From Diatrype stigma (lineage: Eukaryota > Ascomycota > Sordariomycetes > Xylariales > Diatrypaceae), in contig JAKJXP020000064.1 in the NCBI GenBank assembly GCA_022225965.2, positions 124,001-188,000 of the forward strand: a DNA stretch of 64,000 bases, given 5' to 3'. The number at the start of each line of letters is the position of its first letter. The first letter of the stretch is position 1. A model generated the notes under the pieces. That model had not been told where the DNA came from. It ran no database searches and was given only the letters and a program-made list of their open reading frames with translations. Made by a program: the position numbers and the translations under genes. Shown here in pieces: positions 1-13,200 of this stretch.

Positions 1-79
1 CCGCGGTGCCAGTCCCAGCGCCACCCGTAGCATGGCCCCCGCCGTAGCTGGGTACCGACATGGCGAGCTTTGGGAACAT
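1..79 (-). CDS. Probable 5' end of a gene running off the left edge (partial)
   Basis: On the minus strand an ATG at 79 (and a second in-frame ATG at 61) opens a frame that stays open to the window edge. From the second ATG it reads MSVPSYGGGHATGGAGTGTA, a Gly/Ala/Thr-rich start typical of low-complexity fungal N-termini. The family cannot be named from 20-26 residues. The region just upstream (80-130) is TA-rich and would be the leader. It could equally be a chance open frame; the reading rests only on codon appearance. Confidence 0.35.
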   Translation of the reverse strand, partial: MFPKLAMSVPSYGGGHATGGAGTGTA

Positions 80-498
80 GGGGGTGGCAGATAGATATAT
101 ACCCCCTATACAGGCAGGTTAGCAGTCAAGGCAGGTTCCTTGCTCAATTGACGAAGAAGAGAAGGATGCCTGTGGTAAATGTACTGTAGTAATATATCAT
201 CCACAACCCAGGCCAACGAGACATAAGGGCCCTCGATGTTGTCTTGTCCCAAAGTACTTCCCTGGGTTTCCCAGCCCTTTAGTATAAATGAGAGTTGGGC
301 CTCGGGTTATGGTAGTGTTCAGCAACCAGAACTTCAGGTGATGCCCGAGTTGATCTACTCCCATGGATGTCGATAATGGTTAGGCGACTTGGGTGTTACT
401 AACCCCTTAATTTATTGACCATGGTTCATTTCTGGGGGGCTGCACAAACAGCTTATAGCTACTAAGGGTAGAATCGAACAAGTGACCTCGGAAGAGGA

Positions 499-534
<36 letters not shown>

Positions 535-1265
535 GATCTCTTTGGCTTTTGAGATCCAGTCAAAGCTCAATGCGCCCGGCATATACAACCAGAATTTCTG
601 GGATCTGGCGGGTTTACCTACGAAAAACCTCTGAATGATTACGATTTTTCATCACCATGCTTGTACCACTCAGCCATCGATGCCGGAGCAAGAGGCTGCG
701 CAGAGGTAAAGCAATGCTGGTAAAGAAACTTCTTCTTGTAATATATAAACCCAGTCAGTGCCAGTAGGTACTTAACGGCCCAATCTCCCGAAGAGCACCC
801 AGCCCTTCTGACCTGGCAACCGTTCCTAGCTACCTGCTTCGGTTACCTGCCTATTGTTAGGCCATGATATTGATGTAGTAATCAAAATGTACGTAAGGTA
901 GGTGATAATATACGACTGGTCGGTTAGTAAACCAAGCAGCAAACCATTAGATTCTTCATTATAACAATCAGCGCTGAGGGCATTGATATCATAGATAATA
1001 TGATTCGAATGACGATAATTTCCAATGCTTAATGTACACGATGTCGGCAACACCCCTCCACTATGAGCACCAATGGTCGGGCCATAACAGCAGCCAACAA
1101 CACCCCTTGATATTTTACAGAAAGGCGTCTGCCCCGATTTGCACTATGTCCCGTTGAAATGAAGTCATAGAAGTCATCATCATGATCATGATATACCCAA
1201 CACCGTACTCCTGCCCCCTTGCCCTAAGCCATTAATGAGAGCATCTCGTATCGGAGCACTCCTGT
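80..1265. other. Intergenic region between the edge gene and the PKA gene
   Basis: No convincing coding exon on either strand. It holds a 29-bp A run at 502-530 and should contain the 3' flank of the PKA gene (which ends at 1266) and the promoter of the gene leaving the left edge. Confidence 0.5.
502..530 (+). repeat. Homopolymer A(29)
   Basis: An uninterrupted run of 29 adenines inside non-coding DNA. Such runs arise by slippage or as the tail of a retroposed RNA. No target-site duplication or retroelement body was recognised beside it. Confidence 0.9.
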
Positions 1266-2544
1266 CTAGAAGCCGTCGAACCAGTGGTCGTATTTTGAGG
1301 CCAAATCTTCGGTATATGGCTCCCTTTTGCCGTCGTCCTCGGGATAGACATCGAAGCATTGGGCATCTCCAGGGAAGCGGATATTGGGCTGTATTGGAGC
1401 CCTGATGCGACGGTGGTAAAGGTCGTCCCAGTCGATGCCGTGGAAGAACGGATGCTCCTTGACTGATCTGGTCCCACCGCTAATGTTTCCTAACCGCCGA
1501 GAGCGATCAACCGTACATAACGACCGAATGATGTGCTGCGCATTGTTCGAGATAGGAGGCTCTGCTGGGAAGAGCACTGGTTTCTCGATGATTCTAGTGA
1601 CCCGTTAGCGCTAACGTATATTGACGGACGGGTAAAGGTTAGTCCAACTGTTTGTAGATCTCGATAGGATTCTGATGCCAGAAAGGAGGATATCCGGTAA
1701 GGAACTCGTATATGAGGATTCCCAATGCCCACCAATCGACCGCTGTCGTATGACCCTTATTCTGGATAACCTCGGGAGCGAGGTACTCGGGTGTACCGCA
1801 TAGCGTATATGTCTCGACCGGTCTGTCATTCTTATGGCCAAGCCTTTTCGCAAAGCCAAAGTCGACGAGCTTCACATGCCCTTGCGCATCTAACAACAGG
1901 TTCTCGGGTTTTAAATCACGGTAGGCGACGCCTCCTTGACTTTCGTGGAGGTATTCTAGCACCAATACTATTTCGGCCGCGTAGAACTGTGCCCATTCTT
2001 CCGGAAAACGCCGATGTCTCCGGAGATAGCTGAACAGCTCGCCGCCGGGGACGTAATCGAGAAGCATATAGAGCGAATCATGGTCGGAGAAGGAGGCGAT
2101 TAGTTCTGTGATGAAGGGGTAGCCGGCAACGTCGCCGAGGATCTGTCGTTCGTGTCGCACATGATCGATTTGCTTCAGCTTGATAACCTCGGCTTTTCGC
2201 AGGATCTTGAGCGCGAATACCTTGTCCCGGTCATCTTCGGAACCGGCGGCGGGTCGCACCAGACAGACTCGCGCAAACGTGCCTGTTACATCATGGGACA
2301 ATTAGACCACACATGGCACATGCAAGATACATACGGGGTGGTGGCATCTTATACCTGTTCCTAAAGTGCGCACCAGCTTGAAGTCTCTGGGGCTCAAATG
2401 CTGGTGTCGCGGTGGTACCTTCGACTGTACCGCGCCGTCGGACGAGGCTACGGCACCGCCGTTCTCCATGTTGGCGCACGGGCTCAGGCTATACTCCTGC
2501 CCAACGCCCGGCAACGGGCTGAGCTGTGCAACAGTGGCGGCCAT
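1266..2544 (-). CDS. cAMP-dependent protein kinase catalytic subunit (AGC kinase)
   Basis: Serine/threonine kinase of the cAMP-PKA pathway, released from its regulatory subunit by cAMP. Three exons: 2544-2355, 2282-1649, 1593-1266; introns of 72 and 55 bp; 383 aa. The Gly-rich loop GTGTFARV (62-69) is formed across the first junction. Also visible are the ATP-binding Lys in FALKILRK (K89), the C-helix Glu (E108), the catalytic loop YRDLKPEN (D186), DFG (204-206), the activation-loop TLCGTPEYLAPEV with T223, and the C-terminal AGC tail ending in a WFDGF hydrophobic motif. The open frame extends upstream to 2634, but without an ATG; the first in-frame ATG is at 2544, so I start there, though an upstream exon is possible. 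The N-terminus is short and Ser/Ala/Pro-rich. The second intron has a weak donor (GTTGGA), chosen because it alone restores the conserved IYKQIIEKPV reading. It is either of the two PKA catalytic paralogues common in ascomycetes; the short N-terminus suggests the minor one (PkaC2 type), which is inference. Confidence 0.93.
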
Positions 2545-5500
2545 TGCGACGTTTTGTTTGTTGGTATTGTTGTTTTCGTTGTTGCCGTCCTGATGAGCGC
2601 GGCTGGGCGCAAGTGACTGGCTGGCCTGGTTCACGAACCGAGAACCGAGAACCCAGAACCCAGAGGCAGTTGGTTGTGTGTTACAGCTCAGGTTTCAGGC
2701 AATGTCCATTGCCACTCTGGACTCAGGCACAACGCCCCCAAGGTGAACCGAACCCCCCGTGCTAGTTAGCCGTAGCGGAGTCGCCGCAAGTGAAATCGGT
2801 AGTAGTCTAGCGCCAGGTTGGGTATGCGGCTTCTCAGAGTCCACCCCGCCTGGAGATGGAGGGCAGGGGCAGCGGGTCAAGGGAAGGACAAGAAGGGGAT
2901 TTGATTACTGTAATAATGCCTACAATGGCTATCACCACAACGGAATGCCTAGACGGCCAGGTAAACAAAAAGGTATCCCGAGAATTGTATATATGTGTAT
3001 ATGTGTATATGTATAGCTCGCTGGGGTGTATGGATCGGAGAGGACAACAAGTCGGGAGGGAAAAGTAAGAAAGTGGGAATAGAAGGATGGGAGTGTATTA
3101 CATAGTAGGTAGCATCAGGTTGCGCGATCAGGACGATGGGAGAAGCTTCTGATTTGTGGTTTGTTCTAATACTTGCTGCTACCTGCCTGTTGCCAGGTCG
3201 CCTAGCAGCCCCTAGTTTATCCTAGGCTATCCTAGGGTACGGGTTAGTAGCGGTTAGCAGCACTAACCTCCTACCTAACTCGGTATAATCGCTAGAATTG
3301 AAGGGGGGACTGGATCAGTTTCAATCTCAAATCTCAGACTGCGCTCGATCCTACGCAAGCCCGCAAGCCGCAGCCCACGCAACCCACGCAACCCACGCAG
3401 CCCACGCCAGCAGCCCACGCATGCTGCACGCAGCACCTCCGCCTGGTTAGCCTTATCGATTACCCGTCAGATGGGGCAATGACGTTGCTTCCTGCAAAAC
3501 AGCCCGCAGTAGCAGCAGCAGCAGCGGGCGGGGAAAGGCAGCGTCAGTAGGTACCTACGTTCCTGCCTACTAGGTAAGTATGTACCTAGGTATTGTACCT
3601 GGCGACCTGGGGAGGGAGTTAGTCTGTTCCCTGGAGAGTTCCAAGGTTATTAGTTATGTACCTGGAGACGGGAGTTGCACTTGATGCTGGTACTATGTAG
3701 GCGTTTAGGTATACTTACCTCCGTATACTTACCTCCGCACATCCTTCGTATACGGCGGCATTTTGAACATGAATCGAACAGCCTGATGAACATTGAACAT
3801 CTACATGCATTGATACATGCATATGTAGGGATGTAGGGATGTACGTACAGGAAATGTATGCAGGGAGTTATGGTTTCACGGAGGATGCCACGTGCACCAG
3901 TATATTCACCTGCTAATGTGCGCCTTCGCATATGCCTACCTACACATACACCAACACCGTAGGCACTTAGGTAGCATGCAGTTATGCCCGGCCGTGTCCA
4001 GTGACACCGGCCTCCAGACCAGAGTAATGAAGAATGAAGGCGGTGATGTGTTGCTTGGGTAGCCTTGCGGCATCTAGCTGCATGCACAATAGAAGCCAGA
4101 GCATTATATCAAACGTGGTGCACGCACAGAGCGCAGCTGAGCAGCTTACTACATAGACCTAGGCACCGGAATACGAAGTACATATGTATCCAGCTGATTC
4201 CTACGATCAGGTGGAACGGTTCAATATCAGATTGCACCCTGTAACTAACTCCCCTGGTATACGTATACTACCTGGTAGTATACGAAGTTGACATAAACTT
4301 TATGAACTGACCGATAGACCGATAGACTGACTAATATGATTTCACTGATAGAAATGAGCCAGCAGAGCTCCTAGAACTACACTACACAACTCCTACTTCC
4401 CCTTGACGTTGACATGAAAAACAGCTACATATTGGGTGGACTGCGTAGTGCGTAAATACACAGTTATCCTGAGCTGAAGTTCACATAATACGCCGAGTTT
4501 CCTATATAGTGCTTGAATGCACTAGTTGCACTATTCGGGATGATACGTGGTGATTCGCTTGGAGCGCGATAGCTGAACTGCGCCCTAGACAGTGGAAACT
4601 GTTGATTTGTGAGGAGTTCTTTGTCATGCGTTTCGGTTTCAATTTGAGGCCCCGAGTCTTGGCACAATAAGAAGAGGCTTAAGTAGTCGGCCTACAAGCA
4701 AAGGCTATAAAACCTTATTGAACTTGGTGAGGTTTGCATTCGACTGTAGCTTGATGTGTTTCATTTAATACCTTAAGTATATGCGGAATATCGTGTTATC
4801 AGGATGGTAATAGAGGGGTAGCAGTGTTTGACTATGCGCAGACACAACGATGTAGGTGCTAATCGGCTGGTGACTGAGTGCAAGGGGCGATGGGATGGGA
4901 ATGATGAGCTAATGCCGGCTGACTGTTATATAGCCCTTGATATCCGTGACAACAACACCACCACCAGTAAGTGGTCACACCTATGGATAAATACAGGCAG
5001 GTAACAGTCGGTGGTAGCAGGATAAATGGCGATGAACGTCAAGATAAGCAACACTCTTGTGGGAGTTGTGTAGAATGAACCATGTAGTTGAAGGCAGTAT
5101 TCACAAGCCTGTTTCCAAGCAGCCGGGCAGCCCAAAGGTTAGAGGATACGGGCTCAGCCACAGAAGTAAGAGCCATAGGCTACCTAGGTACCTACTGTGG
5201 CTACTAGGTAGAGATTGTGGGGGTATTGTGTGGCTGGGCTCCGGAGTCTGGCTGAGCTAAATGCGTCACAGCCTTATTGTACATACAATTCATGTAGGTA
5301 TGTAAGCTGCACCTGGTAGGTAGGTACAATGAACACCAACATTATGCAACATAGCAGGCACGGGCGCTGTGGAGTTCCGTCTCACCCTACGTCGTACCTC
5401 GTACCTACAATCAACGAATCAGCTCACCTTCTCTTTAACCTAACACAACCACAACCACAACCCTTCTTCCTCGCATACACTGTGAAACAAACACCCTCAA

Positions 5501-5751
5501 GTCACCTGCAGACTATACCACGACCACCCCGTGCTTTTGGCTGATAATCACGAAAAGGGAAACGGGACATTCCGCATATACTTGTCGAATCCATCGATCG
5601 CTCGCCGATATCTCCCGGTTCCTCGAATACCCGTCACGACTTTGCTCAGCCTTGGATATCGCGAGACGCCAACCAACTCCCTTGAGACCCCTTCCCTCCG
5701 ACATGAATTAAGTAGTCGGTCCATGGGCTGGAATCGCCAAGGTCTCCAACC
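2545..5751. other. Divergent promoter region, PKA / Rab-GAP
   Basis: 3.2 kb between head-to-head genes with no convincing exon. It contains an imperfect CCCACGCA tandem (3371-3425), several TACCTAGGTA-type motifs (3550-3600, 5180-5215, 5290-5330) and a CT-rich stretch before the Rab-GAP start, as expected of a fungal 5' leader. Confidence 0.6.
3371..3425 (+). repeat. Imperfect CCCACGCA tandem repeat
   Basis: About five degenerate copies of an 8-bp unit, with one interruption (GCCAGCAG), in non-coding DNA upstream of the PKA gene. Confidence 0.7.
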
Positions 5752-8700
5752 ATGTTTAACAACTTCACCAGCTTCGTGCAGAAGGCTCAATCAGCTGCTC
5801 AGCAGCTGATTGATCCTATGCAGGGGTTGAACTTGACCAACTCTGACAGAAACCCCTCTAAAGCTTCTTTATTCCAAAACCAGTTCCGCCTCCCAAGCAC
5901 CCAGACACCGCTTTACGAAATCCCCGCCGAGTTGACTATCCCGCCTTCCAATATCACCCAGGGAGACAAGGACCGCGATAGGGGTTGGCACTACAGTGGG
6001 AGACTACACCTTTCCGAGGCTTACCTGTGTTTCTCAACTTCTCCCTCCAGCTTTGCTAGTACAGCTAGCACGGCCGCCTCATCCGCCTTTACTGGCCAGA
6101 CCCATGGTGCTGGCCCTAGTGGGAATGGCTTCACCTTCCCTCTCTCCGCCATCCGGAGGGTGGAGCGTCTCAATAGCCAGAATTTTCAAGTTAGCAGTGC
6201 CCTCGTGCCCTTTCGCCGCTACGGAACCAAGCTAACAAGGGATATTTGTAGTTTGCGCTTGCAATTACAACGTGGAATGGTATAACCCAAGAAATGGCCA
6301 AGGACAAAGACGCAAAGGAAAAGAAAGATTATAGAGAACAGCGAATCACTATACACCTTGTGGGCAGCCGACAATCTTGCGAGCGATTCTGCGATGGTCT
6401 GAAAAGGGGCCTACGAAATGCAGTGGGAAATGTGGGGAGGTTGAAGAAAGTTATAGCCGAGTGTTACACGGAATACCTTCTGCGCCCTGAAGACAAAAAG
6501 AGCGCGGATCCCCCAGACGCTGGTTTAGGTATGGTGTTCAAGTATCCTGGCGACCCTAAGAAACTGAGGGATAGAGCCAAGATGCGCCTGTGGGCTGAGT
6601 ATCTTCGCGATAATGGCCGAAATGTCACCCTCATACGCCAGCCAACCTTCCATAAGCTGATCCGTGTCGGTCTACCAAACCGTCTGAGAGGAGAGATATG
6701 GGAGCTGACGTCTGGATCTTTGTATCTCCGACTTGAGAACCCGACGCTATATACTGATACCCTGGCGAAAAACTCCGGGAAGGAGTCCTTGGCAATCGAC
6801 GAGATAGAGAAGGATTTGAACCGGAGTCTCCCGGAGTACCCCGGCTTCCAGAGCGAAGATGGAATTGGCCGACTTCGACGGGTTCTAACTGCCTATAGCT
6901 GGATCAACCCCGACGTCGGATATTGCCAGGCTATGAATATTGTCGTTGCCGCTCTATTGATCTACATGTCCGAGACCCAGGCCTTCTTTTTGCTCTCGGC
7001 CTTGTGTGATAGGTTGGTTCCTGGGTATTATTCGAGTACCATGTACGGAACCCTTCTAGATCAGAAGGTCTTTGAATCATTGGTAGAGAAGACCATGCCT
7101 ATTCTCTGGGAGCATCTCGTGAAAAGCGATGTACAACTCTCGGTGGTCTCCCTCCCATGGTTCTTGTCCCTGTATATCAACTCTATGCCTTTAGTATTCG
7201 CTTTCCGGGTCCTCGATGTATTTTTCGTCGAGGGGCCCAAGGTCCTCTTTCAAGTTGGACTGGCAATTCTGCGGATCAATGGCGAAGAGCTTCTCGACGC
7301 TATAGACGACGGCGCATTCATTTCGGTATTAAAATCATACTTTTCCCGTCTGGATGAATCAGCACACCCCAAGTCGGAGAACCCCAAGTTGCGAGCCATC
7401 AACAAATTCCAGGAGCTTATGGTTGTGGCGTTCAAAGAATTTTCCGGCATCACGCATAGCTCTATCCAAGATTTACGATTGAAGAATAAGGATGCGGTTC
7501 TTAATAATATTGAGAATTTCGCAAAACGCACTGCCATACGGAATCTTGGTCCGGACAGCAAGCTGTTAAGCCCAGACGAGCTCAGCGCTGTTTATGATAG
7601 ATTTTATACAAAGCTGTATGAAAGGCAGCAACGAGACCACATAATCCAGGAAGAACAGATCCGCCGGTCAAAGGCTAGTAGGCCTAGAGCAAGCGAAGCT
7701 TTCTCGGAGCCCCGTGATCACGGCGTGGAGAAAGGCCGGGTCGGCCTCGGGCCCAGTACTAGCCTAATGGACTACGATGCCTTTCGGGAGTTCCTTGCTG
7801 CTATGTCTAAATGGGCCATTTCCGATGCACCGCCTACGCCGCGCCGCGACACATTCCCCGATCCAGCAAATAACACATACTTCCGAAGCTTCCGACGAGC
7901 AGATCCTAATCTTTCTTCGCCATGGGGTAGCGGCCCGGAGCCAACTGACCATGAATTCATGCAAAGGCTGTTTCGTCGATGGGACGTAGACTCGAGCTCC
8001 ACGCTAACACTGCAGAATGTCGTGACTGGTCTGGCTCACATCAAAGGTAAACGGGATATCATGGGCACTATCACTTGGTTCTTCGAGCTCTACGACGACG
8101 ACGGAGATGGTAAAGTTGACCGGGAAGGCATTCTACGAATGTCCGAAGCACTGCTTTTCCTTTCCCGTCGTGGCCTTGAAGGAACGCTCAGCAACTCCAG
8201 CTCCAGTCAGTCTCTTACCAACGGCGCAGCAGAATCAGAACATGGCTCTGCGAGCCCACCTATCGGCGGCACGATTAATGAGCGATTCCTCGGTAGCGTG
8301 AGCGCTTTCATTAGGCGATGCTTCGAGTATGCTGACCCGGATCATCCTATCAATCAAGACCCCTCGGCGCGTAAAGCTGAGGTGGATCGGAACGAGTCAT
8401 CGAGTGAAAATACGGATGCCTTTGCTATCGGCGATGATGACGATGACGATGAAGATGAAGAGGATCTGCTCGCTTTTGAAAACCCACCGGATAGCCCCAA
8501 GAGCCTGAAGACAACATCAGACGCCGGCACAATACCTCCAGCTATTGGTAAACCTCAGCATGAACTGACACGATCTGTCTCCAAAGCCCAATCTGAGAAA
8601 GCCAATGTGGCATTGGATCCTTCAAACCCATTACATATAACATTACCTACTTTCCGCATGGTGGTGCTCGCAGACGAGCTACTTGAACAGTTCTTTGAAT

Positions 8701-9206
8701 CGTCATTCCCATCCTCCTTGCACATCATCGAAGGCTTGCCTAATCAACCGTCGTCTCTCACAACCTTCGCAAGCATAAATCTTGGCCGTTCTGCTATTCC
8801 ACCAGTGCCAATTTCACAGGCTGGTGCTGGAGGTGCTGGCCGTAGTTTACGGGGGGTCCTGGATAACATTGTCACGGACGCCTCACGAGTCGCGGCTGAG
8901 GTTAGACGCCGAATGGAAGAAGCACAGCGTGAATTGGAGAAGAATGCACTTCCAGGGCAGAAGGACGAAGAAGAGGAGGAAGAGGAAGTCCACGGGCGCA
9001 CTGCTGGTGGCTATGGAGGAGATCCTGAGCGCCGGAGTGTTCGGTCGTCCGATAGGGATCTACTAGATGGTGCCGATGCGGAAGCCGGGGCGGTGAGGGC
9101 ACATGAGGGGACCAGTCAACCCCTTATTGATGTAGATGCAGAGCATTCAGGGGGTTCTAAAGCAGCTAGTTCTACAAGCCAGAGGATTGTCGAGTTTGAC
9201 GGTTGA
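5752..9206 (+). CDS. GRAM/TBC/EF-hand Rab GTPase-activating protein (Gyp2 / TBC1D8-9 type)
   Basis: Accelerates GTP hydrolysis on Rab GTPases in membrane traffic. Two exons, 5752-6189 and 6252-9206, 62-bp intron, 1130 aa. The intron is placed so that QNFQ joins FALAITTWNG, which restores the second half of the GRAM/PH-like module (about 40-200, with ITIHLVGSRQSCERFCDGLKRGL). The TBC domain spans about 285-500 and keeps both catalytic fingers: IEKDLNR (Arg 337) and GYCQ (Gln 372). A degenerate EF-hand DDDGDGKVDREG lies near residue 760; loop position 12 is Gly rather than Glu. An acidic patch (8430-8470) and a C-terminal coiled-coil-like segment rich in Arg/Glu follow. The order GRAM, TBC, EF-hand is that of yeast Gyp2/Mdr1 and animal TBC1D8/9. 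ATG 5752 is the first in frame after the CT-rich leader. Family assignment is firm; the target Rab is not visible. Confidence 0.93.
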
Positions 9207-10203
9207 ATAGTAAGCAGGCATTGGGAGTCAGGTATTGTTCGGTCTTGGGGCATGGTTCAAGGGCTAATCAGGTGGTTTTTCCCGTCTCTCCTACTTTGTT
9301 CCCAGGGGGCGTCACCAATGGTTTTTAGTACTGTGGCAAGAACTGCACTTTATTTAATCAAGTGAACCACTAGCATGTGTCTATTGGAGCCCACTGAGAC
9401 ATATAGTGGACTCTTAAGAATTGGATGAATTAGTTTCCTTGACTTTGGAATCCCGACATATTTCCTACAGTTATTGACAGTCAAGTGTAGTTAAAATTTT
9501 TACCAAGAATTCTCAGGGCATGGTGATGGTTTGGAAGCCTTCGAAGCTTTGTCAGATTGGAGCCCCTGAATTACATCAAGTTACGAACACTCACCAGCGT
9601 ACACCCGCAACGTGCCTACCAGAAACTTATAGATACACCACCAGCTTTCACGGTCCCATGCCCGCCACCGTTTACTCTGATGTCCAAGCATCTTGTTGTG
9701 GCGAGCTAGAGGGCCAAATTGCTCTCTAGTGGGATCCCCAAACCATCATTCCAAGGGCTGGGTGATTGGTGGTTCCCATTATCATCCGAGACAGCCATTC
9801 TCTGTGAACGACGCGGAGCGCCGCTCAAGCGTGATGATGGCTGGAATGCCAGGGTGACGCTAAGCTAGACAGTTTGATTTCCGCAATCACCGAGGGCATT
9901 CCACGTCGCGATGCGAAGTTCCAAACATAGGGACGCGATGGGGCATAGTAGACATCCCTTTTTTTATGTTCTTCTAGGCCTCTTCAAATAGTGTGCGAAG
10001 CCGCGCTCTCTGAATTTCCCATCTTAGCGTTCTCTTTCACCATCGACGCTCGTTAACGATCATTCGCTCATTTATCTGCTCTCGCCATTATCCCCTCCGG
10101 TTTGGGAAACAAGAGTAAGTAAGTAAACAGGAGAGCAGAACGTTCTCTCACAAGGCTTTCTTTCTTCATCCCCCTCCAGGATTTGCCTTTTGCCTCATCA
10201 GCC
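9207..10203. other. Intergenic, 3' of Rab-GAP and 5' of WSC gene
   Basis: About 1 kb. The right part (about 9960-10200) is CT-rich and probably leader sequence of the WSC gene. No exon seen. Confidence 0.5.
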
Positions 10204-13200
10204 ATGGGTCTGTCCCATCACAAGGCCGGAACCGCAGCCCTCGCGGCGGCGGCAGGCTTGGGCTTCGCCACGCTCGCCAGCGCGCAGGGCTTCTACTACG
10301 AGGACCTGAGCACGTACTGCCCGACGCAGTACAACCACCGGTACCTGGGCTGCTTCGCTACCACGAAGAACCCGTTCCCGTGGACGCCGGTCAACCAGGA
10401 CCTGACGCCGACGGGCGACCTGTCCAAGTCGTACATCGAGTGGGTCAGCAGCACGAACTGGAACACGACCATCACGCCCACCTTCTGCAGCGAGGTGTGC
10501 CGCGCCCACGGGCACAAGTACGCCGCGCTCTGGAACAGCGAGTGCAGCTGCGGCAGCTCCCTGGACTACACGAACCAGGCGGGCGCGGCCGTCACGCTTT
10601 CCGACAAGATCGTCCCCGAGGGCCAGTGCAGCGCCGCCGACGGCTGCCCCGGCGACCGCCTCGAGGCCTGCGGCACCGCCGCCGCCGCCCGCATCTTCGT
10701 CGACCCCTCGTTCGAGGGCACCGCCGCCGAGAACAACCTCCCCGTCCTCACCGCCGGCTACGAGTACCTCGGCTGCTTCCAGGACCCCAACTTCCCCACC
10801 TCGGAAGACACCATCACCGCCCCGGACCAGAAGTTCGGCAGCCCCGCGGCCTGCTTCTCATACTGCGCCGACTTGGGGAAGCCGCTGGTCTTCATGAGCG
10901 CTAATACCGGAGATGGGGGAACGTAAGTGGTCGACACGTCTTTTACTGCGTCCCGCCCCCCCCCCCCCCCCCTTTCCTGTTCTGTATCAAGTACGCTAAC
11001 AGTACTTTGTGCACAGTGTCAACTGCTTCTGTGGTCAGGACTTCGGTGTCAAGGCGCAGGAGCTGACCCCTCCCCCTGACGGCTCCTGCAGCCGGTCTTG
11101 CAGTGACACTAACATATTGTCGTAAGGAATCCTGTCCCCTGCTTCCAAGCCCTTATCGGGTCAGGGAGCGCTTGACTAATAAGTGCTCCAGTTGCTCCGA
11201 CCCGGACTGCTGCGGTACGGCCAACGGTCCGTTCCCCGTCTACGCCAACCCGGCGCTCATGGGATGCTACGTGCCCCGGATCCCGGGCCGGTCGGATCCG
11301 GCCGCGGTGACGCCCGCCTGGGACTCGTACCAGTGCTTCGAGACGCCCAGCAACATCGCGAACCGGGTGGTGGCCTCGGCGGCCGACTACTCGGGCGTGA
11401 CGATCAGCCGGACGGCGACGTTCGTGGCGACGGCGTCGCCCTTTGTCGACCAGGACGCGTGGGTCCTGTACGGCTGCTACGGCCAGGACTCCGTCAGCCA
11501 GGCGCTGACGGGGTTCGTCGCCGCGCCGGGCGCCGCCTTCGCGGGGGTCGGGCTCACGCCCAACTCCTGTGCGCTGTACTGCGGGAGCCAGACCACCACG
11601 TACAACTACGCGGCCATCGCCGGCATCGGGGTCGGCCAGACCTGCTACTGCGCGACGGGCCTGGGTGGCGCCGGCACGGGCTCCGTGGGCCCCACCATGA
11701 TCCAGGACTGCAACCGGCCCTGCACGGGGGACGACGAGCAGATGTGCGGCGGGAACGGCGGGCCCCTCGTCTACGCCCGTGGCGCCTTTGCGGACGGCGG
11801 CCCGTACGCCCAGGGCTCGGTGAGCTATGCGCAGACGCCCGTGTACTCCTGCACGCCTACTTGTATGTTTCGATGTTCCTTTTCTTAATCCTCTAACCAA
11901 TCCCTTCGATCTCCCCGCCCACTCCCCCTATTTCCTCTTTTTTTTTTTATTCCAAACGGAGTTTGAATTATGGGATGGCAACTCCCAGGATAACTCATGG
12001 TGACTGCTTGAACTAGTATCTTATGAGACATGAGCCCCTCGTGATGAAGTTGAAGCTGACAATATTTCCCCCCTTTTTTTCTTTTCTCCCCTATAGCGGG
12101 TTCGACTTCCTCAAGCGCATCCTCAACGACAAGTAGCACTGCCTCAGACTCACTCTCCAGCACTGCCTCGGAGTCATTCTCCAGCACTGCCTCAGAGTCA
12201 TTCTCCAGCACGACAGCCAGTACTTCCTCAGTCCCATCCTCCGACTCAACGACGTCTTCATTCGCCACGACCACTTCGTCCACGGTTTCGGAAACAAGCA
12301 CGAGCAGTGACGGCGGTTCCTCCGATAGCAGCAGCACCACTAGCAGCACAGCCTCGTCAGACACCGCGAGCACCACTAGCAGCGGCAGCACTTCCTCTGA
12401 TACCGCGACCAGCAGCTCCCCGGGATCTTCCGGCACTGTGAGCTCTACCGAGTCTACCAGCTCCTCTGGTACCTCGAGCACGAGCAGTGGCACCTCGTCG
12501 GAGACTAGAAGCAGCACCACCATCAGCTCGACAGGATCCTCAGATAGTACAAGCGCTAGCTCCACAAGCTCTTCGGAAACGACGAGTGCTACGGAGACTG
12601 TGACCTCATCCTCTACTATTGCCAGCGGTACAACTTCTTCGGAAAGCGAGAGCAGCACCGGTTCGTCGGCGACCGAGAGCAGCGTGACAAGTTCCTCGAG
12701 CACTACTGCTACTACTACTACTGCTAGCAGCGGTACGAGCTCTTCTGCGACCGAGAGCGTTACAAGCTCTTCTGCCACCGAGAGTGTTACAAGCTCTTCA
12801 GGCACTGCTACCAGTTCCACCACGAGCTTCTCCGGTACCGCCAGTATCACCAGTTCGTCCGCTACCGCGAGTGTGACGAGCTTCCCGAGCCTCACTATTA
12901 GCAGTACGCCAGGTTTCTTCAACACCTCAAGCGCCACCGGTTCCTTCACCTCATCCGGAACGGCGTCCGGCAACTTCTCTGCCACGGCGTCGTCCTCAGC
13001 AACTGCCACTGCCTCTAGTAATGGAACCAGCAGCGGATCTGGACCTTCAGGCACGAGCAGCTCCACCACCGCGAGCGGCACCGCCCCGCCCGTTCCCGGC
13101 GAGACCACCGTGGTCGGAGAGATTTTCCTCGCCGTCTTCCTCACTAGCATCGCGCCCAACGCTACCACCCTGACCAAGCGCCAAGGCGGTGCCGGCTTCG

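Noticed and set aside
440..500. tRNA-like B-box (GTTCGATTC, minus strand) near the A run
   Set aside because: The T stem does not pair and no A-box or acceptor stem is present.
3650..4087. 145-codon minus-strand frame
   Set aside because: Cys/Arg/Ile-rich, spans GTAGGTA-type repeats; no homology recognised.
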